Assembly: GCF_029227915.1 (NCBI RefSeq)
Contig: NC_079875.1
Span: 1,302,001 to 1,366,000, forward strand
Length of the DNA stretch: 64,000 nt
Reading direction: 5' to 3'
Source of the DNA: Hydractinia symbiolongicarpus
Lineage: Eukaryota; Cnidaria; Hydrozoa; Anthoathecata; Hydractiniidae
Made by a program: the position numbers and the translations under genes. The stretch's first letter is position 1. Every line of letters starts with the position of its first letter. Positions 50,389 to 63,743 of the stretch are shown here, piece after piece. Below the pieces are notes generated by a model that saw only the letters and a list, made by a program, of their open reading frames with translations, was not told the DNA's origin and did no database searches.

Positions 50389-53300
50389 GGGAAATGAGTT
50401 TACTTCCTGGGTACTATCTTTGTATACTTTTGACTATACGGGCCGAGTCCGTGATTTACGGGAAATCGCAGGTTTTCGTTTGCCGGCGATTAAACTTCTT
50501 TTATTCAGCCTCTCATCAAAAATGAAAAGATTTCTGAAAACTACAAGTCTCATGCGTTTTAGTGGTGAATGAATGAATTAAAAAATCGTTCGGGAAATGA
50601 GTTTACTCCCTGGGTACTATCTTTGTATACTTTTCACTATACGGGCCGAGTCGGGGATTTACGGGAAATCGCAGGTTTTCGTTTGCCCGCGATTAAACTT
50701 CTTTTATTCAGCGTCTCACCAAAAATGAAAACATTTCTAAAAACTACAAGTCTCATGCGTTTTAGTGTTGAAAAAGTAATTTAAAAAATCGTTCGGGAAA
50801 TGAGTTTACTCCCTGGCTACTTTCTTTGTATACTTTTGACTATACGGGCCGAGTCTGGGATTTACGGGAAATAGCAGGTTTTCGTTTGCCGGCGATTAAA
50901 CTTCTTTTATTCAGCGTCTCATCAAAAATGAAAACATTTTTGAAAACTACAAGTCTCATGCGTTTTAGTGGTGAAAAAATAATTTAAAAAATCGTTCGAG
51001 AAATGAGTTTACACCCTGGGTACTTTCTTTGTATACTTTTGACTATACGGGCCGAGTCCGGGATTTACGGGAAATCGCAGGTTTTCGTTTGCCGGCGATT
51101 AAACCACTTTCATTAAGCCTCTCATCAAAAATGAAAAGATTTCTGAAAACTACAAGTCTCATGCGTTTTAGTGGTGAATGAATGAATTAAAAAATCGTTC
51201 GGGAAATGAGTTTACTTCCTGGGTACTATCTTTGTATACTTTTGACTATACGGGCCGAGTCCGTGATTTACGGGAAATCGCAGGTTTTCGTTTGCCGGCG
51301 ATTAAACTTCTTTTATTCAGCGTCTCATCAAAAATGAAAACATTTCTAAAAACTACAAGTCTCATGCGTTTTAGTGGTGAAAAAGTAATTTAAAAAATCG
51401 TTCGGGAAATGAGTTTACTCCCTGGGTACTTTCTTTGTATACTTTTGACTATACGGGCCGAGTCTGGGATTTACGGGAAATAGCAGGTTTTCGTTTGCCG
51501 GCGATTAAACTTCTTTTATTCAGCGTCTCATCAAAAATGAAAACATTTTTGAAAACTACAAGTCTCATGCGTTTTAGTGGTGAAAAAATAATTTAAAAAA
51601 TCGTTCGGGAAATGAGTTTACTCCCTGGGTACTATCTTTGTATACTTTTGACTATACGGGCCGAGTCCGGGGTTTACGGGAAATGACGGGTTTTCGTTTG
51701 CCGGCGATTAAACTTCTTTTATTCAGCGTCTCATCAAAAATGAAAACATTTTTGAAAACTACAAGTCTCAAGCGTTTTAGTGGTGAAAAGATAGTTTAAA
51801 AAATCGTTTTGGAAATGAGTTTACTCACTGGGTACTTTCCTTGTATACTTTTAACTATACGGGCCGTGTCCGGGATTTTCGGGAAATCGCAGGTTTTCGT
51901 TTGCCGGCGATTAAACTTCTTTTATTCAGCGTCTCATCAAAAATGAAAACATTTTTGAAAACTACAAGTCTCATACGTTTTAGTGGTGAAGAAATAATTT
52001 AAAAATTCGTTCTGGAAATGAGTTTACTCACTGGGTACTTTCCTTGTATACTTTTAACTATACGGGCCGAGTCCGGGATTTACGGGAAATCGCAGGTTTT
52101 CGTTTGCCGGCGATTAAACTTCTTTTATTCAGCGTCTCATCAAAAATGAAAACATTTTTAAAAACTACAAGTCTCATGGGCTTAAGTGGTGAAATAATAA
52201 TTTAAAAAATCGTTCGGGAAATGAGTTTACACCCTGGGTACTTTCTTTGTATACTTTTGACTATACGGGCCGAGTCTGGGATTTACGGGAAATAGCAGGT
52301 TTTCGTTTGCCGGCGATTAAACTTCTTTTATTCAGCGTCTCATTAAAAATGAAAACATTATTGAAAACTACAAGTCTCATGAGTTTTAGTGGTGAAAAAA
52401 AAATTTAAAAAATCGTTCGGGAAATGAGTTTACACCCTGGGTACTTTCTTTGTATAATTTTGACTATACGGGCCGAGTCGGGGATTTACGGGAAATCGCA
52501 GGTTTTCGTTTGCCGGCGATTAAACTTCTTTTATTCAGCGTCTCATCAAAAATGAAAACATTTTTGAAAACTACAAGTCTCATGCGTTTTAGTGGTGAAA
52601 AAATAATTTAAAAAATCGTTCGAGAAATGAGTTTACACCCTGGGTACTTTCTTTGTATACTTTTGACTATACGGGCCGAGTCCGGGATTTACGGGAAATC
52701 GCAGGTTTTCGTTTGCCGGCGATTAAACCACTTTCATTAAGCCTCTCATCAAAAATGAAAAGATTTCTGAAAACTACAAGTCTCATGCGTTTTAGTGGTG
52801 AATGAATGAATTAAAAAATCGTTCGGGAAATGAGTTTACTCCCTGGGTACTATCTTTGTATACTTTTGACTATATGGGCCGAGTCGGGGATTTACGGGAA
52901 ATCGCAGGTTTTCGTTTGCCGGCGATTAAACTTCTTTTATTCAGCGTCTCATCAAAAATGAAAACATTTCTAAAAACTACAAGTCTCATGCGTTTTAGTG
53001 GTGAAAAAGTAATTTAAAAAATCGTTCGGGAAATGAGTTTACTCCCTGGGTACTTTCTTTGTATACTTTTGACTATACGAGCCGAGTCTGGGATTTACGG
53101 GAAATAGCAGGTTTTCGTTTGCCGGCGATTAAACTTCTTTTATTCAGCGTCTCATCAAAAATGAAAACATTTTTGAAAACTACAAGTCTCAAGCGTTTTA
53201 GTGATGAAAAGATAATTTAAAAAATCGTTTTGGAAATGAGTTTACTCACTGGGTACTTTCCTTGTATACTTTTAACTATACGGGCCGAGTCCGGGATTTA

Positions 53301-54709
53301 CGGGAAATCGCAGGTTTTCGTTTGCCGGCGATTAAACGTCTTTTATTCAGCGTCTCATCAAAAATGAAAACATTTTTGAAAACTACAAGTCTCATACGTT
53401 TTAGTGGTGAAATAATAATTTAAATAATCGTTTGGGAAATGAGTTTACTCCCTGGGTACTTTCTTTGTATACTTTTGACTATACGGGCCGAGTCTGGGAT
53501 TTACGGGAAATAGCAGGTTTTCGTTTGCCGGCGATTAAACCTCTTTTATTCAGCGTCTCATTAAAAATGAAAACATTATTGAAAACTACAAGTCTCATGC
53601 GTTTTAGTGGTGAAAAAATAATTTAAAAAATCGTTCGGGAAATGAGTTTACACCCTGGGTACTTTCTTTGTATACTTTTGACTATACGGGCCGAGTCCGG
53701 GATTTACGGGAAATCGCAGGTTTTCGTTTGCCGGCGATTAAACTTCTTTTATTCAGTGTCTCATCAAAAATGAAAACATTTTTGAAAACTACAAGTCTCA
53801 TGCGTTTTAGTGGTGAAAAAATAATTTAAAAAATCGTTCGAGAAATGAGTTTACACCCTGGGTACTTTCTTTGTATACTTTTGACTATACGGGCCGAGTC
53901 CGGGATTTACGGGAAATCGCAGGTTTTCGTTTGCCGGCGATTAAACCACTTTCATTAAGCCTCTCATCAAAAATGAAAAGATTTCTGAAAACTACAAGTC
54001 TCATGCGTTTTAGTGGTGAATGAATGAATTAAAAAATCGTTCGGGAAATGAGTTTACTCCCTGGGTACTATCTTTGTATACTTTTGACTATACGGGCCGA
54101 GTCCGGGATTTACGGGAAATCGCAGGTTTTCGTTTGCCGGCGATTAAACTTCTTTTATTCAGCGTCTCATCAAAAATGAAAACATTTTTGAAAACTACAA
54201 GTCTCATGCGTTTTAGTGGTGAAAAAATAATTTAAAAAATCGTTCGGGAAATGAGTTTACTCCCTGGGTACTTTCTTTGTATACTTTTGACTATACGGGC
54301 TGAGTCCGGGGTTTACGGGAAATGGCGGGTTTTCGTTTGCCGGCGATTAAACTTCTTTTATTCAGCGTCTCATCAAAAATGAAAACATTTTTGAAAACTA
54401 CAAGTCTCAAGCGTTTTAGTGTTGAAAAGATAATTTAAAAAATCGTTTTGGAAATGGGTTTACTCACTGGGTACTTTCCTTGTATACTTTTAAATATGCG
54501 GGCCGAGTCCGGGATTTACGGGAAATCGCAGGTTTTCGTTTGACGGCGATTAAATTTCTTTTATTCAGCGTCTCATCAAAAATTAAAACATTTTTGAAAA
54601 CTACAAGTCTCATACGTTTTAGTGGTGAAAAAATAATTTAAAAATTCGTTCTGGAAATGAGTTTACTCACTGGGTACTTTCCTTGTATACTTTTAACTAT
54701 ACGGGCCGA
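50388..54709 (+). repeat. Heterogeneous type A segment with a partial 4-mer step (812 bp)
   Basis: Monomers with TTTACTTCCTGGGTACTATC and GTCCGTGATTT near 50400 and 51212 are 812 bp apart and share their upstream neighbours. The remaining monomers repeat subtypes seen at 36-50 kb, such as GAATGAATGAATTAA tails, CATTATTG, and AACCACTTTCATTAAGCC with GATTTCTG. Isolated variants include CCTGGCTAC near 50816, TTTGCCCGCG near 50684 and GACTATATGGG near 52868. Divergence rises near 54.4-54.6 kb (GAAATGGGTTT, TAAATATGCGGG, TTTGACGGCGATTAAATT), as if approaching an array-domain edge. Confidence 0.7.
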
Positions 54710-54860
54710 GCCCGGGATTTACAGGAAATCGCGGGTTTTCGTTTGCCGGCGATTAAACCTCTTTCATTAAGCGTCTCATCAAAAATGAAAACATTTTTGA
54801 AAACTGCAAGTCTCGTGCGTTTTAGTGGTGAAAAGATAATTGAAAAAATCGTTTCGGAAA
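54660..54860 (+). repeat. Hybrid monomer marking the A to B boundary
   Basis: The left part is type A (CCTTGTATACTTTTAAC, GGCCGAG), and from about 54711 it is type B (CCCGGGATTTACAGG, CGCGGG, CCTCTTTCATTAAGCG, GATAATTGAAAAA). The switch lies inside the GC core. It fits unequal exchange or gene conversion between the two families. Confidence 0.7.
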
Positions 54861-55455
54861 TGAGTTTACTCACAGGGTACTTTCTTTGTATACATTCGAC
54901 TATACGGGCTAAGCCCGGGTTTTACGGGAAATCTCGGGTTTTCGTTTGCCGGCGATTAAACCTCTTTCATTAAGCGTCTCATCAAAAATGAAAACATTTT
55001 TGAAAACAACAAGTCTCATGCGTTTTAGTGGTGAAAAAATAAATTAAAAAATCGTTCTGGAAATGAGTTTACTCACAGGGTACTTTCTTTGTATACATTC
55101 GACTATACGGGCCAAGCCCGGGATTTACGGGAAATCGCGGGTTTACGTTTGCCGGCGATTAAACCTCTTTCATTAAGCGTCTCATCAAAAATGAAAACAT
55201 TTTTGAAAACTACAAGTCTCATGCGTTTTAGTGGTGAAAAAAAATTTAAAAAATCGTTCGGGAAATGAGTTTACTCCCTGGGAACTTTCTTTGTATACAT
55301 TCGACTATACGGGCCAAGCCCGGGATTTACGGGAAATCGCGGGATTTCGTTTGCCGGTGATTAAACCTCTTTTATTAAGCGTCTAATCAAAAATGAAAAC
55401 ATTTTTGAAAACTGCAAGTCTCATGCGTTTTAGTGGTGAAAAGATAATTGAAAAA

Positions 55456-55658
55456 ATCGTTTCGGAAATGAGTTTACTCACAGGGTACTTTCTTTGTATA
55501 CATTCAACTATACGGGCCAAGCCCGGGATTTACGGGAAATCGCGGGTTTTCGTTTGCCGGCGATTAAACCTCTTTCATTAAGCGTCTCATCAAAAATGAA
55601 AACATTTTTGAAAACTGCAAGTCTCGTGCGTTTTAGTGGTGAAAAGATAATTGAAAAA
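55456..55658 (+). repeat. Type B reference monomer (203 bp)
   Basis: This copy represents the second monomer family. It differs from type A at linked positions: GTTTCGGAAATG at the start, CTCACAGGGTAC, TACATTC in place of TACTTTTG, GGCCAAGCCCGGG in the GC core, CGCGGG in place of CGCAGG, CCTCTTTCATTAAGCG before the first GTCTCAT, and GATAATTGAAAAA in the tail. The tail change T to G removes the TAA stop present in type A. For that reason two adjacent B monomers give 96-codon frames on the + strand and 71- or 88-codon frames on the - strand. B monomers are concentrated at 20.0-22.5 kb and 54.7-63.7 kb and occur singly or in pairs inside the 8- and 9-mers of 2-20 kb. I saw none between about 22.5 and 54.7 kb. 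Confidence 0.88.
55513..55525. other. Type B-specific GC hairpin (5-bp arms, CAA loop)
   Basis: Type B reads CGGGC, then CAA, then GCCCG, a perfect inverted repeat. Type A has CGGGC CGA GTCCG at the same place, which carries one mismatch. The B family therefore has a better stem at the centre of the CGGG cluster. It is followed at once by GG and a further CGGG, so alternative pairings are possible. Whether this matters in vivo is unknown. Confidence 0.6.
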
Positions 55659-56699
55659 ATCGTTTCGGAAATGAGTTTACTCACAGGGTACTTTCTTTGT
55701 ATACATTCGACTATACGGGCCAAGCCCGGGTTTTACGGGAAATCTCGGGTTTTCGTTTGCCGGCGATTAAACCTCTTTCATTAAGCGTCTCATCAAAAAT
55801 GAAAACATTTTTGAAAACAACAAGTCTCATGCGTTTTAGTGGTGAAAAAATAAATTAAAAAATCGTTCTGGAAATGAGTTTACTCACAGGGTACTTTCTT
55901 TGTATACATTCGAATATACGGGCCAAGCCCGGGATTTACGGGAAATCGCGGGTTTACGTTTGCCGGCGATTAAACCTCTTTCATTAAGCGTCTCATCAAA
56001 AATGAAAACATTTTTGAAAACTACAAGTCTCATGCGTTTTAGTGGTGAAAAAAAAATTTAAAAAATCGTTCGGGAAATGAGTTTACTCCCTGGGAACTTT
56101 CTTTGTATACATTCGACTATACGGGCCAAGCCCGGGATTTACGGGAAATCGCGGGATTTCGTTTGCCGGTGATTAAACCTCTTTTATTAATCGTCTAATC
56201 AAAAATGAAAACATTTTTGAAAACTGCAAGTCTCATGCGTTTTAGTGGTGAAAAGATAATTGAAAAAATCGTTTCGGAAATGAGTTTACTCACAGGGTAC
56301 TTTCTTTGTATACATTCAACTATACGGGCCAAGCCCGGGATTTACGGGAAATCGCGGGTTTTCGTTTGCCGGCGATTAAACAACTTTCATTAAGCGTCTC
56401 ATCAAAAATGAAAACATTTCTGAAAACTACAAGTCTCATGCGTTTTAGCGGTGAAAAAATAATTGAAAAAATCGTTTCGGAAATGAGTTTACTCACAGGG
56501 TACTTTCTTTGTATACATTCGACTATACGGGCCAAGCCCGGGATTAACGGGAAATCGCGGGTTTTCGTTTGCAGGCGATTAAACAACTTTCATTAAGCGT
56601 CCCATCAAAAATGAAAACATTTCTGAAAACTACAAGTCTCATGCGTTTTATTGGTGAAAATTAATTTAAAAAATCGTTCGGGAAATGAGTTTACTCCCT

Positions 56700-56905
56700 A
56701 GGTACTTTCTTTGTATACTTTTGACTATACGGGCCGAGTCCGGGATTTACGGGAAGTCGCGGGTTTTCCTTTGCAGGCAAATAAACTTCTTTTATTCAGC
56801 GTCTCATCAAAAATGAAAACATTTTTGAAAACTGCAAGTCTCATGCGTTTTAGTGGTGAAAAGATAATTGAAAAAATCGTTTCGGAAATGAGTTTACTCA
56901 CAGGG
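56700..56905 (+). repeat. Hybrid A/B monomer with a switch near the dyad
   Basis: Type A markers (TACTTTTGAC, GGCCGAGTCCGGG, CTTCTTTTATTCAGCG) run to about 56800. Type B markers (ACTGCAAGTCTC, GATAATTGAAAAA, GTTTCGG) begin by 56833. The exchange point is therefore within the dyad and its flanking GTCTCAT. A similar arrangement, without the GCAAG variant, is found in the monomers starting near 57310 and 58323. Confidence 0.7.
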
Positions 56906-57714
56906 TACTTTCTTTGTATACATTCAACTATACGGGCCAAGCCCGGGATTTACGGGAAATCGCGGGTTTTCGTTTGCCGGCAATTAAACAACTTTCATTA
57001 AGCGTCTCATCAAAAATGAAAACATTTCTGAAAACTACAAGTCTCATGCGTTTTAGCGGTGAAAAAATAATTGAAAAAATCGTTTCGGAAATGAGTTTAC
57101 TCACAGGGTACTTTCTTTGTATACATTCGACTATACGGGCCAAGCCCGGGATTAACGGGAAATCGCGGGTTTTCGTTTGCAGGCGATTAAACAACTTTCA
57201 TTAAGCGTCCCATCAAAAATGAAAACATTTCTGAAAACTACAAGTCTCATGCGTTTTATTGGTGAAAATTAATTTAAAAAATCGTTCGGGAAATGAGTTT
57301 ACTCCCTAGGTACTTTCTTTGTATACTTTTGACTATACGGGCCGAGTCCGGGATTTACGGGAAGTCGCGGGTTTTCGTTTGCCGGCAAATAAACTTCTTT
57401 TATTCAGCGTCTCATCAAAAATGAAAACATTTTTGAAAACTACAAGTCTCATGCGTTTTAGTGGTGAAAAGATAATTGAAAAAATCGTTTCGGAAATGAG
57501 TTTACTCACACGGTACTTTCTTTGTATACATTCGACTATACGGGCCAAGCCCGGGATTTACGGGAAATCGCGGGTTTTTGTTTGCCGGCGATTAAACAAC
57601 TTTCATTAAGCGTCTCATCAAAAATGAAAACGTTTCTGAAAACTACAAGTCTCATGCGTTTTATTGGTGAAAATTAATTTAAAAAATCGTTCGGGAAATG
57701 AGTTTACTCCCTGG

Positions 57715-57920
57715 GTACTTTCTTTGTATACTTTTGACTATACGGGCCAAGCCCGGGATTTACGGGAAATCGCGGGATTTCGTTTGCCGGTGATTAAACC
57801 TCTTTTATTAATCGTCTAATCAAAAATGAAAACATTTTTGAAAACTGCAAGTCTCATGCGTTTTAGTGGTGAAAAGATAATTGAAAAAATCGTTTCGGAA
57901 ATGAGTTTACTCACAGGGTA
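57715..57920 (+). repeat. Hybrid A/B monomer with a switch in the GC core
   Basis: The type A marker CTTTTGAC ends at 57738 and the type B marker AAGCCCGGG begins at 57749, so the exchange lies in ACTATACGGGCC or next to it. Downstream the monomer is fully B (GGGATTTCG, CCTCTTTTATTAATCGTCTAATC, GCAAGTCTC). Confidence 0.7.
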
Positions 57921-60900
57921 CTTTCTTTGTATACATTCAACTATACGGGCCAAGCCCGGGATTTACGGGAAATCGCGGGTTTTCGTTTGCCGGCGATTAA
58001 ACAACTTTCATTAAGCGTCTCATCAAAAATGAAAACATTTCTGAAAACTACAAGTCTCGTGCGTTTTAGCGGTGAAAAAATAATTGAAAAAATCGTTTCG
58101 GAAATGAGTTTACTCACAGGGTACTTTCTTTGTATACATTCGACTATACGGGCCAAGCCCGGGATTAACGGGAAATCGCGGGTTTTCGTTTGCAGGCGAT
58201 TAAACAACTTTCATTAAGCGTCCCATCAAAAATGAAAACATTTCTGAAAACTACAAGTCTCATGCGTTTTATTGGTGAAAATTAATTTAAAAAATCGTTC
58301 GGGAAATGAGTTTACTCCCTAGGTACTTTCTTTGTATACTTTTGACTATACGGGCCGAGTCCGGGATTTACGGGAAGTCGCGGGTTTTCGTTTGCCGGCA
58401 AATAAACTTCTTTTATTCAGCGTCTCATCAAAAATGAAAACATTTTTGAAAACTACAAGTCTCATGCGTTTTAGTGGTGAAAAGATAATTGAAAAAATCG
58501 TTTCGGAAATGAGTTTACTCACACGGTACTTTCTTTGTATACATTCGACTATACGGGCCAAGCCCGGGATTTACGGGAAATCGCGGGTTTTTGTTTGCCG
58601 GCGATTAAACAACTTTCATTAAGCGTCTCATCAAAAATGAAAACGTTTCTGAAAACTACAAGTCTCATGCGTTTTATTGGTGAAAATTAATTTAAAAAAT
58701 CGTTCGGGAAATGAGTTTACTCCCTGGGTACTTTCTTTGTATACTTTTGACTATACGGGCCGAGTCCGGGATTTACGGGAAATCGCGGCTTTTCGTTTGC
58801 CGGCGATTAAACCTCTTTCATTCAGCGTCTCATCTAAAATGAAAACATTTTTGAAAACTACAAGTCTCATGCGTTTTAGTGGTGAAAAAATAAATTAAAA
58901 AATCGTTCTGGAAATGAGTTTACTCACAGGGTACTTTCTTTGTATACATTTGACTATACGGGCCAAGCCCGGGATTAACGGGAAATCGCGGGTTTTCGTT
59001 TGCAGGCGATTAAACAACTTTCATTAAGCGTCTCATCAAAAATGAAAACATTTCTGAAAACTACAAGTCTCATGCGTTTTATTGGTGAAAATTAATTTAA
59101 AAAATCGTTCGGGAAATGAGTTTACTCCCTAGGTACTTTCTTTGTATACTTTTGACTATACGGGCCGAGTCCGGATTTACGGGAAGTCGCGGGTTTTCGT
59201 TTGCCGGCAAATAAACTTCTTTTATTCAGCGTCTCATCAAAAATGAAAACATTTTTGAAAACTACAAGTCTCATGCGTTTTAGTGGTGAAAAGATAATTG
59301 AAAATATCGTTTCGGAAATGAGTTTACTCACACGGTACTTTCTTTGTATACATTCGACTATACGGGCCAAGCCCGGGATTTACGGGAAATCGCGGGTTTT
59401 TGTTTGCCGGCGATTAAACAACTTTCATTAAGCGTCTCATCAAAAATGAAAACGTTTCTGAAAACTACAAGTCTCATGCGTTTTATTGGTGAAAATTAAT
59501 TTAAAAAATCGTTCGGGAAATGAGTTTACTCCCTGGGTACTTTCTTTGTATACTTTTGACTATACGGGCCGAGTCCGGGATTTACGGGAAATCGCGGCTT
59601 TTCGTTTGCCGGCGATTAAACCTCTTTCATTCAGCGTCTCATCAAAAATGAAAACATTTTTGAAAACTACAAGTCTCATGCGTTTTAGTGGTGAAAAAAT
59701 AAATTAAAAAATCGTTCTGGAAATGAGTTTACTCACAGGGTACTTTCTTTGTATACATTTGACTATCCGGGCCAAGCCCGGGATTTACAGGAAATCGCGG
59801 GTTTTCGTTTGCCGGCGATTAAACCTCTTTCATTAAGCGTCTCATCAAAAATGAAAACATTTTTGAAAACTGCAAGTCTCGTGCGTTTTAGTGGTGAAAA
59901 GATAATTGAAAAAATCGTTTCGGAAATGAGTTTACTCACAGGGTACTTTCTTTGTATACATTCGACTATACGGGCCAAGCCCGGGTTTTACGGGAAATCT
60001 CGGGTTTTCGTTTGCCCGCGATTAAACCTCTTTCATTAAGCGTCTCATCAAAAATGAAAACATTTTTGAAAACAACAAGTCTCATGCGTTTTAGTGGTGA
60101 AAAAATAAATTAAAAAATCGTTCTGGAAATGAGTTTACTCACAGGGTACTTTCTTTGTATACATTCGACTATACGGGCCAAGCCCGGGATTTACGGGAAA
60201 TCGCGGGTTTACGTTTGCCGGCGATTAAACCTCTTTCATTAAGCGTCTCATCAAAAATGAAAACATTTTTGAAAACTACAAGTCTCATGCGTTTTAGTGG
60301 TGAAAAAAAAATTTAAAAAATCGTTCGGGAAATGAGTTTACTCCCTGGGAACTTTCTTTGTATACATTCGACTATACGGGCCAAGCCCAGGATTTACGGG
60401 AAATCGCGGGATTTCGTTTGCCGGTGATTAAACCTCTTTTATTAAGCGTCTCATCAAAAATGAAAACATTTCTGAAAACTACAAGTCTCATGCGTTTTAT
60501 TGGTGAAAATTAATTTAAAAAATCGTTCGGGAAATGAGTTCACTCCCTGGGTACTTTCTTTGTATACTTTTGACTATACGGGCCGAGTCCGGGATTTACG
60601 GGAAATCGCGGCTTTTCGTTTGCCGGCGCTTAAACCTCTTTCATTCAGCGTCTCATCAAAAATGAAAACATTTTTGAAAACTACAAGTCTCATGCGTTTT
60701 AGTGGTGAAAAAATAAATTAAACAATCGTTCTGGAAATGAGTTTACTCACACGGTACTTTCTTTGTATACATTCGACTATACGGGCCAAGCCCGGGATTT
60801 ACGGGAAATCGCGGGTTTTTGTTTGCCGGCGATTAAACAACTTTCATTAAGCGTCTCATCAAAAATGAAAACGTTTCTGAAAACTACAAGTCTCATGCGT

Positions 60901-63743
60901 TTTATTGGTGAAAATTAATTTAAAAAATCGTTCGGGAAATGAGTTTACTCCCTGGGTACTTTCTTTGTATACTTTTGACTATACGGGCCGAGTCCGGGAT
61001 TTACGGGAAATCGCGGCTTTTCGTTTGCCGGCGATTAAACCTCTTTCATTCAGCGTCTCATCAAAAATGAAAACATTTTTGAAAACTACAAGTCTCATGC
61101 GTTTTAGTGGTGAAAAAATAAATTAAAAAATCGTTCTGGAAATGAGTTTACTCACAGGGTACTTTCTTTGTATACATTTGACTATACGGGCCAAGCCCGG
61201 GATTTACAGGAAATCGCGGGTTTTCGTTTGCCGGCGATTAAACCTCTTTCATTAAGCGTCTCATCAAAAATGAAAACATTTTTGAAAACTGCAAGTCTCG
61301 TGCGTTTTAGTGGTGAAAAGATAATTGAAAAAATCGTTTCGGAAATGAGTTTACTCACAGGGTACTTTCTTTGTATACATTCGACTATACGGGCCAAGCC
61401 CGGGTTTTACGGGAAATCTCGGGTTTTCGTTTGCCCGCGATTAATCCTCTTTCATTAAGCGTCTCATCAAAAATGAAAACATTTTTGAAAGCAACAAGTC
61501 TCATGCGTTTTAGTGGTGAAAAAATAAATTAAAAAATCGTTCTGGAAATGAGTTTACTCACAGGGTACTTTCTTTGTATACATTCGACTATACGGGCCAA
61601 GCCCGGGATTTACGGGAAATCGCGGGTTTACGTTTGCCGGCGATTAAACCTCTTTCATTAAGCGTCTCATCAAAAATGAAAACATTTTTGAAAACTACAA
61701 GTCTCATGCGTTTTAGTGGTGAAAAAAAAATTTAAAAAATCGTTCGGGAAATGAGTTTACTCCCTGGGAACTTTCTTTGTATACATTCGACTATACGGGC
61801 CAAGCCCAGGATTTACGGGAAATCGCGGGATTTCGTTTGCCGGTGATTAAACCTCTTTTATTAAGCGTCTCATCAAAAATGAAAACATTTCTGAAAACTA
61901 CAAGTCTCATGCGTTTTATTGGTGAAAATTAATTTAAAAAATCGTTCGGGAAATGAGTTCACTCCCTGGGTACTTTCTTTGTATACTTTTGACTATACGG
62001 GCCGAGTCCGGGATTTACGGGAAATCGCGGCTTTTCGTTTGCCGGCGATTAAACCTCTTTCATTCAGCGTCTCATCAAAAATGAAAACATTTTTGAAAAC
62101 TACAAGTCTCATGCGTTTTAGTGGTGAAAAAATAAATTAAAAAATCGTTCTGGAAATGAGTTTACTCACAGGGTACTTTCTTTGTATACATTTGACTATA
62201 CGGGCCAAGCCCGGGATTTACAGGAAATCGCGGGTTTTCGTTTGCCGGCGATTAAACCTCTTTCATTAAGCGTCTCATCAAAAATGAAAACATTTTTAAA
62301 AACTGCAAGTCTCGTGCGTTTTAGTGGTGAAAAGATAATTGAAAAAATCGTTTCGGAAATGAGTTTACTCACAGGGTACTTTCTTTGTATACATTCGACT
62401 ATACGGGCCAAGCCCGGGTTTTACGGGAAATCTCGGGTTTTCGTTTGCCCGCGATTAAACCTCTTTCATTAAGCGTCTCATAAAAAATGAAAACATTTTT
62501 GAAAACAACAAGTCTCATGCGTTTTAGTGGTGAAAAAATAAATTAAAAAATCGTTCTGGAAATGAGTTTACTCACAGGGTACTTTCTTTGTATACATTCG
62601 ACTATACGGGCCAAGCCCGGGATTTACGGGAAATCGCGGGTTTACGTTTGCCGGCGATTAAACCTCTTTCATTAAGCGTCTCATCAAAAATGAAAACATT
62701 TTTGAAAACTACAAGTCTCATGCGTTTTAGTGGTGAAAAAAAAATTTAAAAAATCGTTCGGGAAATGAGTTTACTCCCTGGGAACTTTCTTTGTATACAT
62801 TCGACTATACGGGCCAAGCCCGGGATTTACGGGAAATCGCGGGATTTCGTTTGCCGGTGATTAAACCTCTTTTATTAAGCGTCTAATCAAAAATGAAAAC
62901 ATTTTTGAAAACTGCAAGTCTCATGCGTTTTAGTGGTGAAAAGATAATTGAAAAAATCGTTTCGGAAATGAGTTTACTCACAGGGTTCTTTCTTTGTATA
63001 CATTCAACTATACGGGCCAAGCCCGGGATTTACGGGAAATCGCGGGTTTTCGTTTGCCGGCGATTAAACAACTTTCATTAAGCGTCTCATCAAAAATGAA
63101 AACATTTCTGAAAACTACAAGTCTCATGCGTTTTAGCGGTGAAAAAATAATTGAAAAAATCGTTTCGGAAATGAGTTTACTCACAGGGTACTTTCTTTGT
63201 ATACATTCGACTATACGGGCCAAGCCCGGGATTTACGGGAAATCGCGGGTTTTCGTTTGCAGGCGATTAAACAACTTTCATTAAGCGTCTCATCAAAAAT
63301 GAAAACATTTCTGAAAACTACAAGTCTCATGCGTTTTATTGGTGAAAATTAATTTAAAAAATCGTTCGGGAAATGAGTTTACTCCCTAGGTACTTTCTTT
63401 GTATACTTTTGACTATACGGGCCGAGTCCGGGATTTACGGGAAGTCGCGGGTTTTCGTTTGCCGGCAAATAAACTTCTTTTATTCAGCGTCTCATCAAAA
63501 ATGAAAACATTTTTGAAAACTACAAGTCTCATGCGTTTTAGTGGTGAAAAGATAATTGAAAAAATCGTTTCGGAAATAAGTTTACTCACACGGTACTTTC
63601 TTTGTATACATTCGACTATACGGGCCAAGCCCGGGATTTACGGGAAATCGCGGGTTTTTGTTTGCCGGCGATTAAACAACTTTCATTAAGCGTCTCATCC
63701 AAAATGAAAACGTTTCTGAAAACTACAAGTCTCATGTGTTTTA

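Larger units (their letters stand above)
54710..63743 (+). repeat. B-rich domain with 3-, 4-, 5- and 7-mer sub-repeats
   Basis: Type B monomers dominate. Tandem steps seen are 811 and 812 bp (54683, 55494, 56306), 608 bp (56306, 56914), 1013 bp (56914 to 57927 and 57319 to 58332), 809 bp (58677 to 59486), 1014 bp (60905 to 61919 and 61168 to 62182) and 1419 bp (59749 to 61168). Most are one to three bases under a multiple of 203, largely because of the shorter GAAAATTAATTTAA tail. One monomer near 59172 has also lost a G (GTCCGGATTTACGG). Private variants include GAAATCTCGGG, GGGTTTACG, GCAAGTCTCGTGCG, CGTCTAATC, CCATCAAAAATG and GCGGCTTTTCG. Confidence 0.83.
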
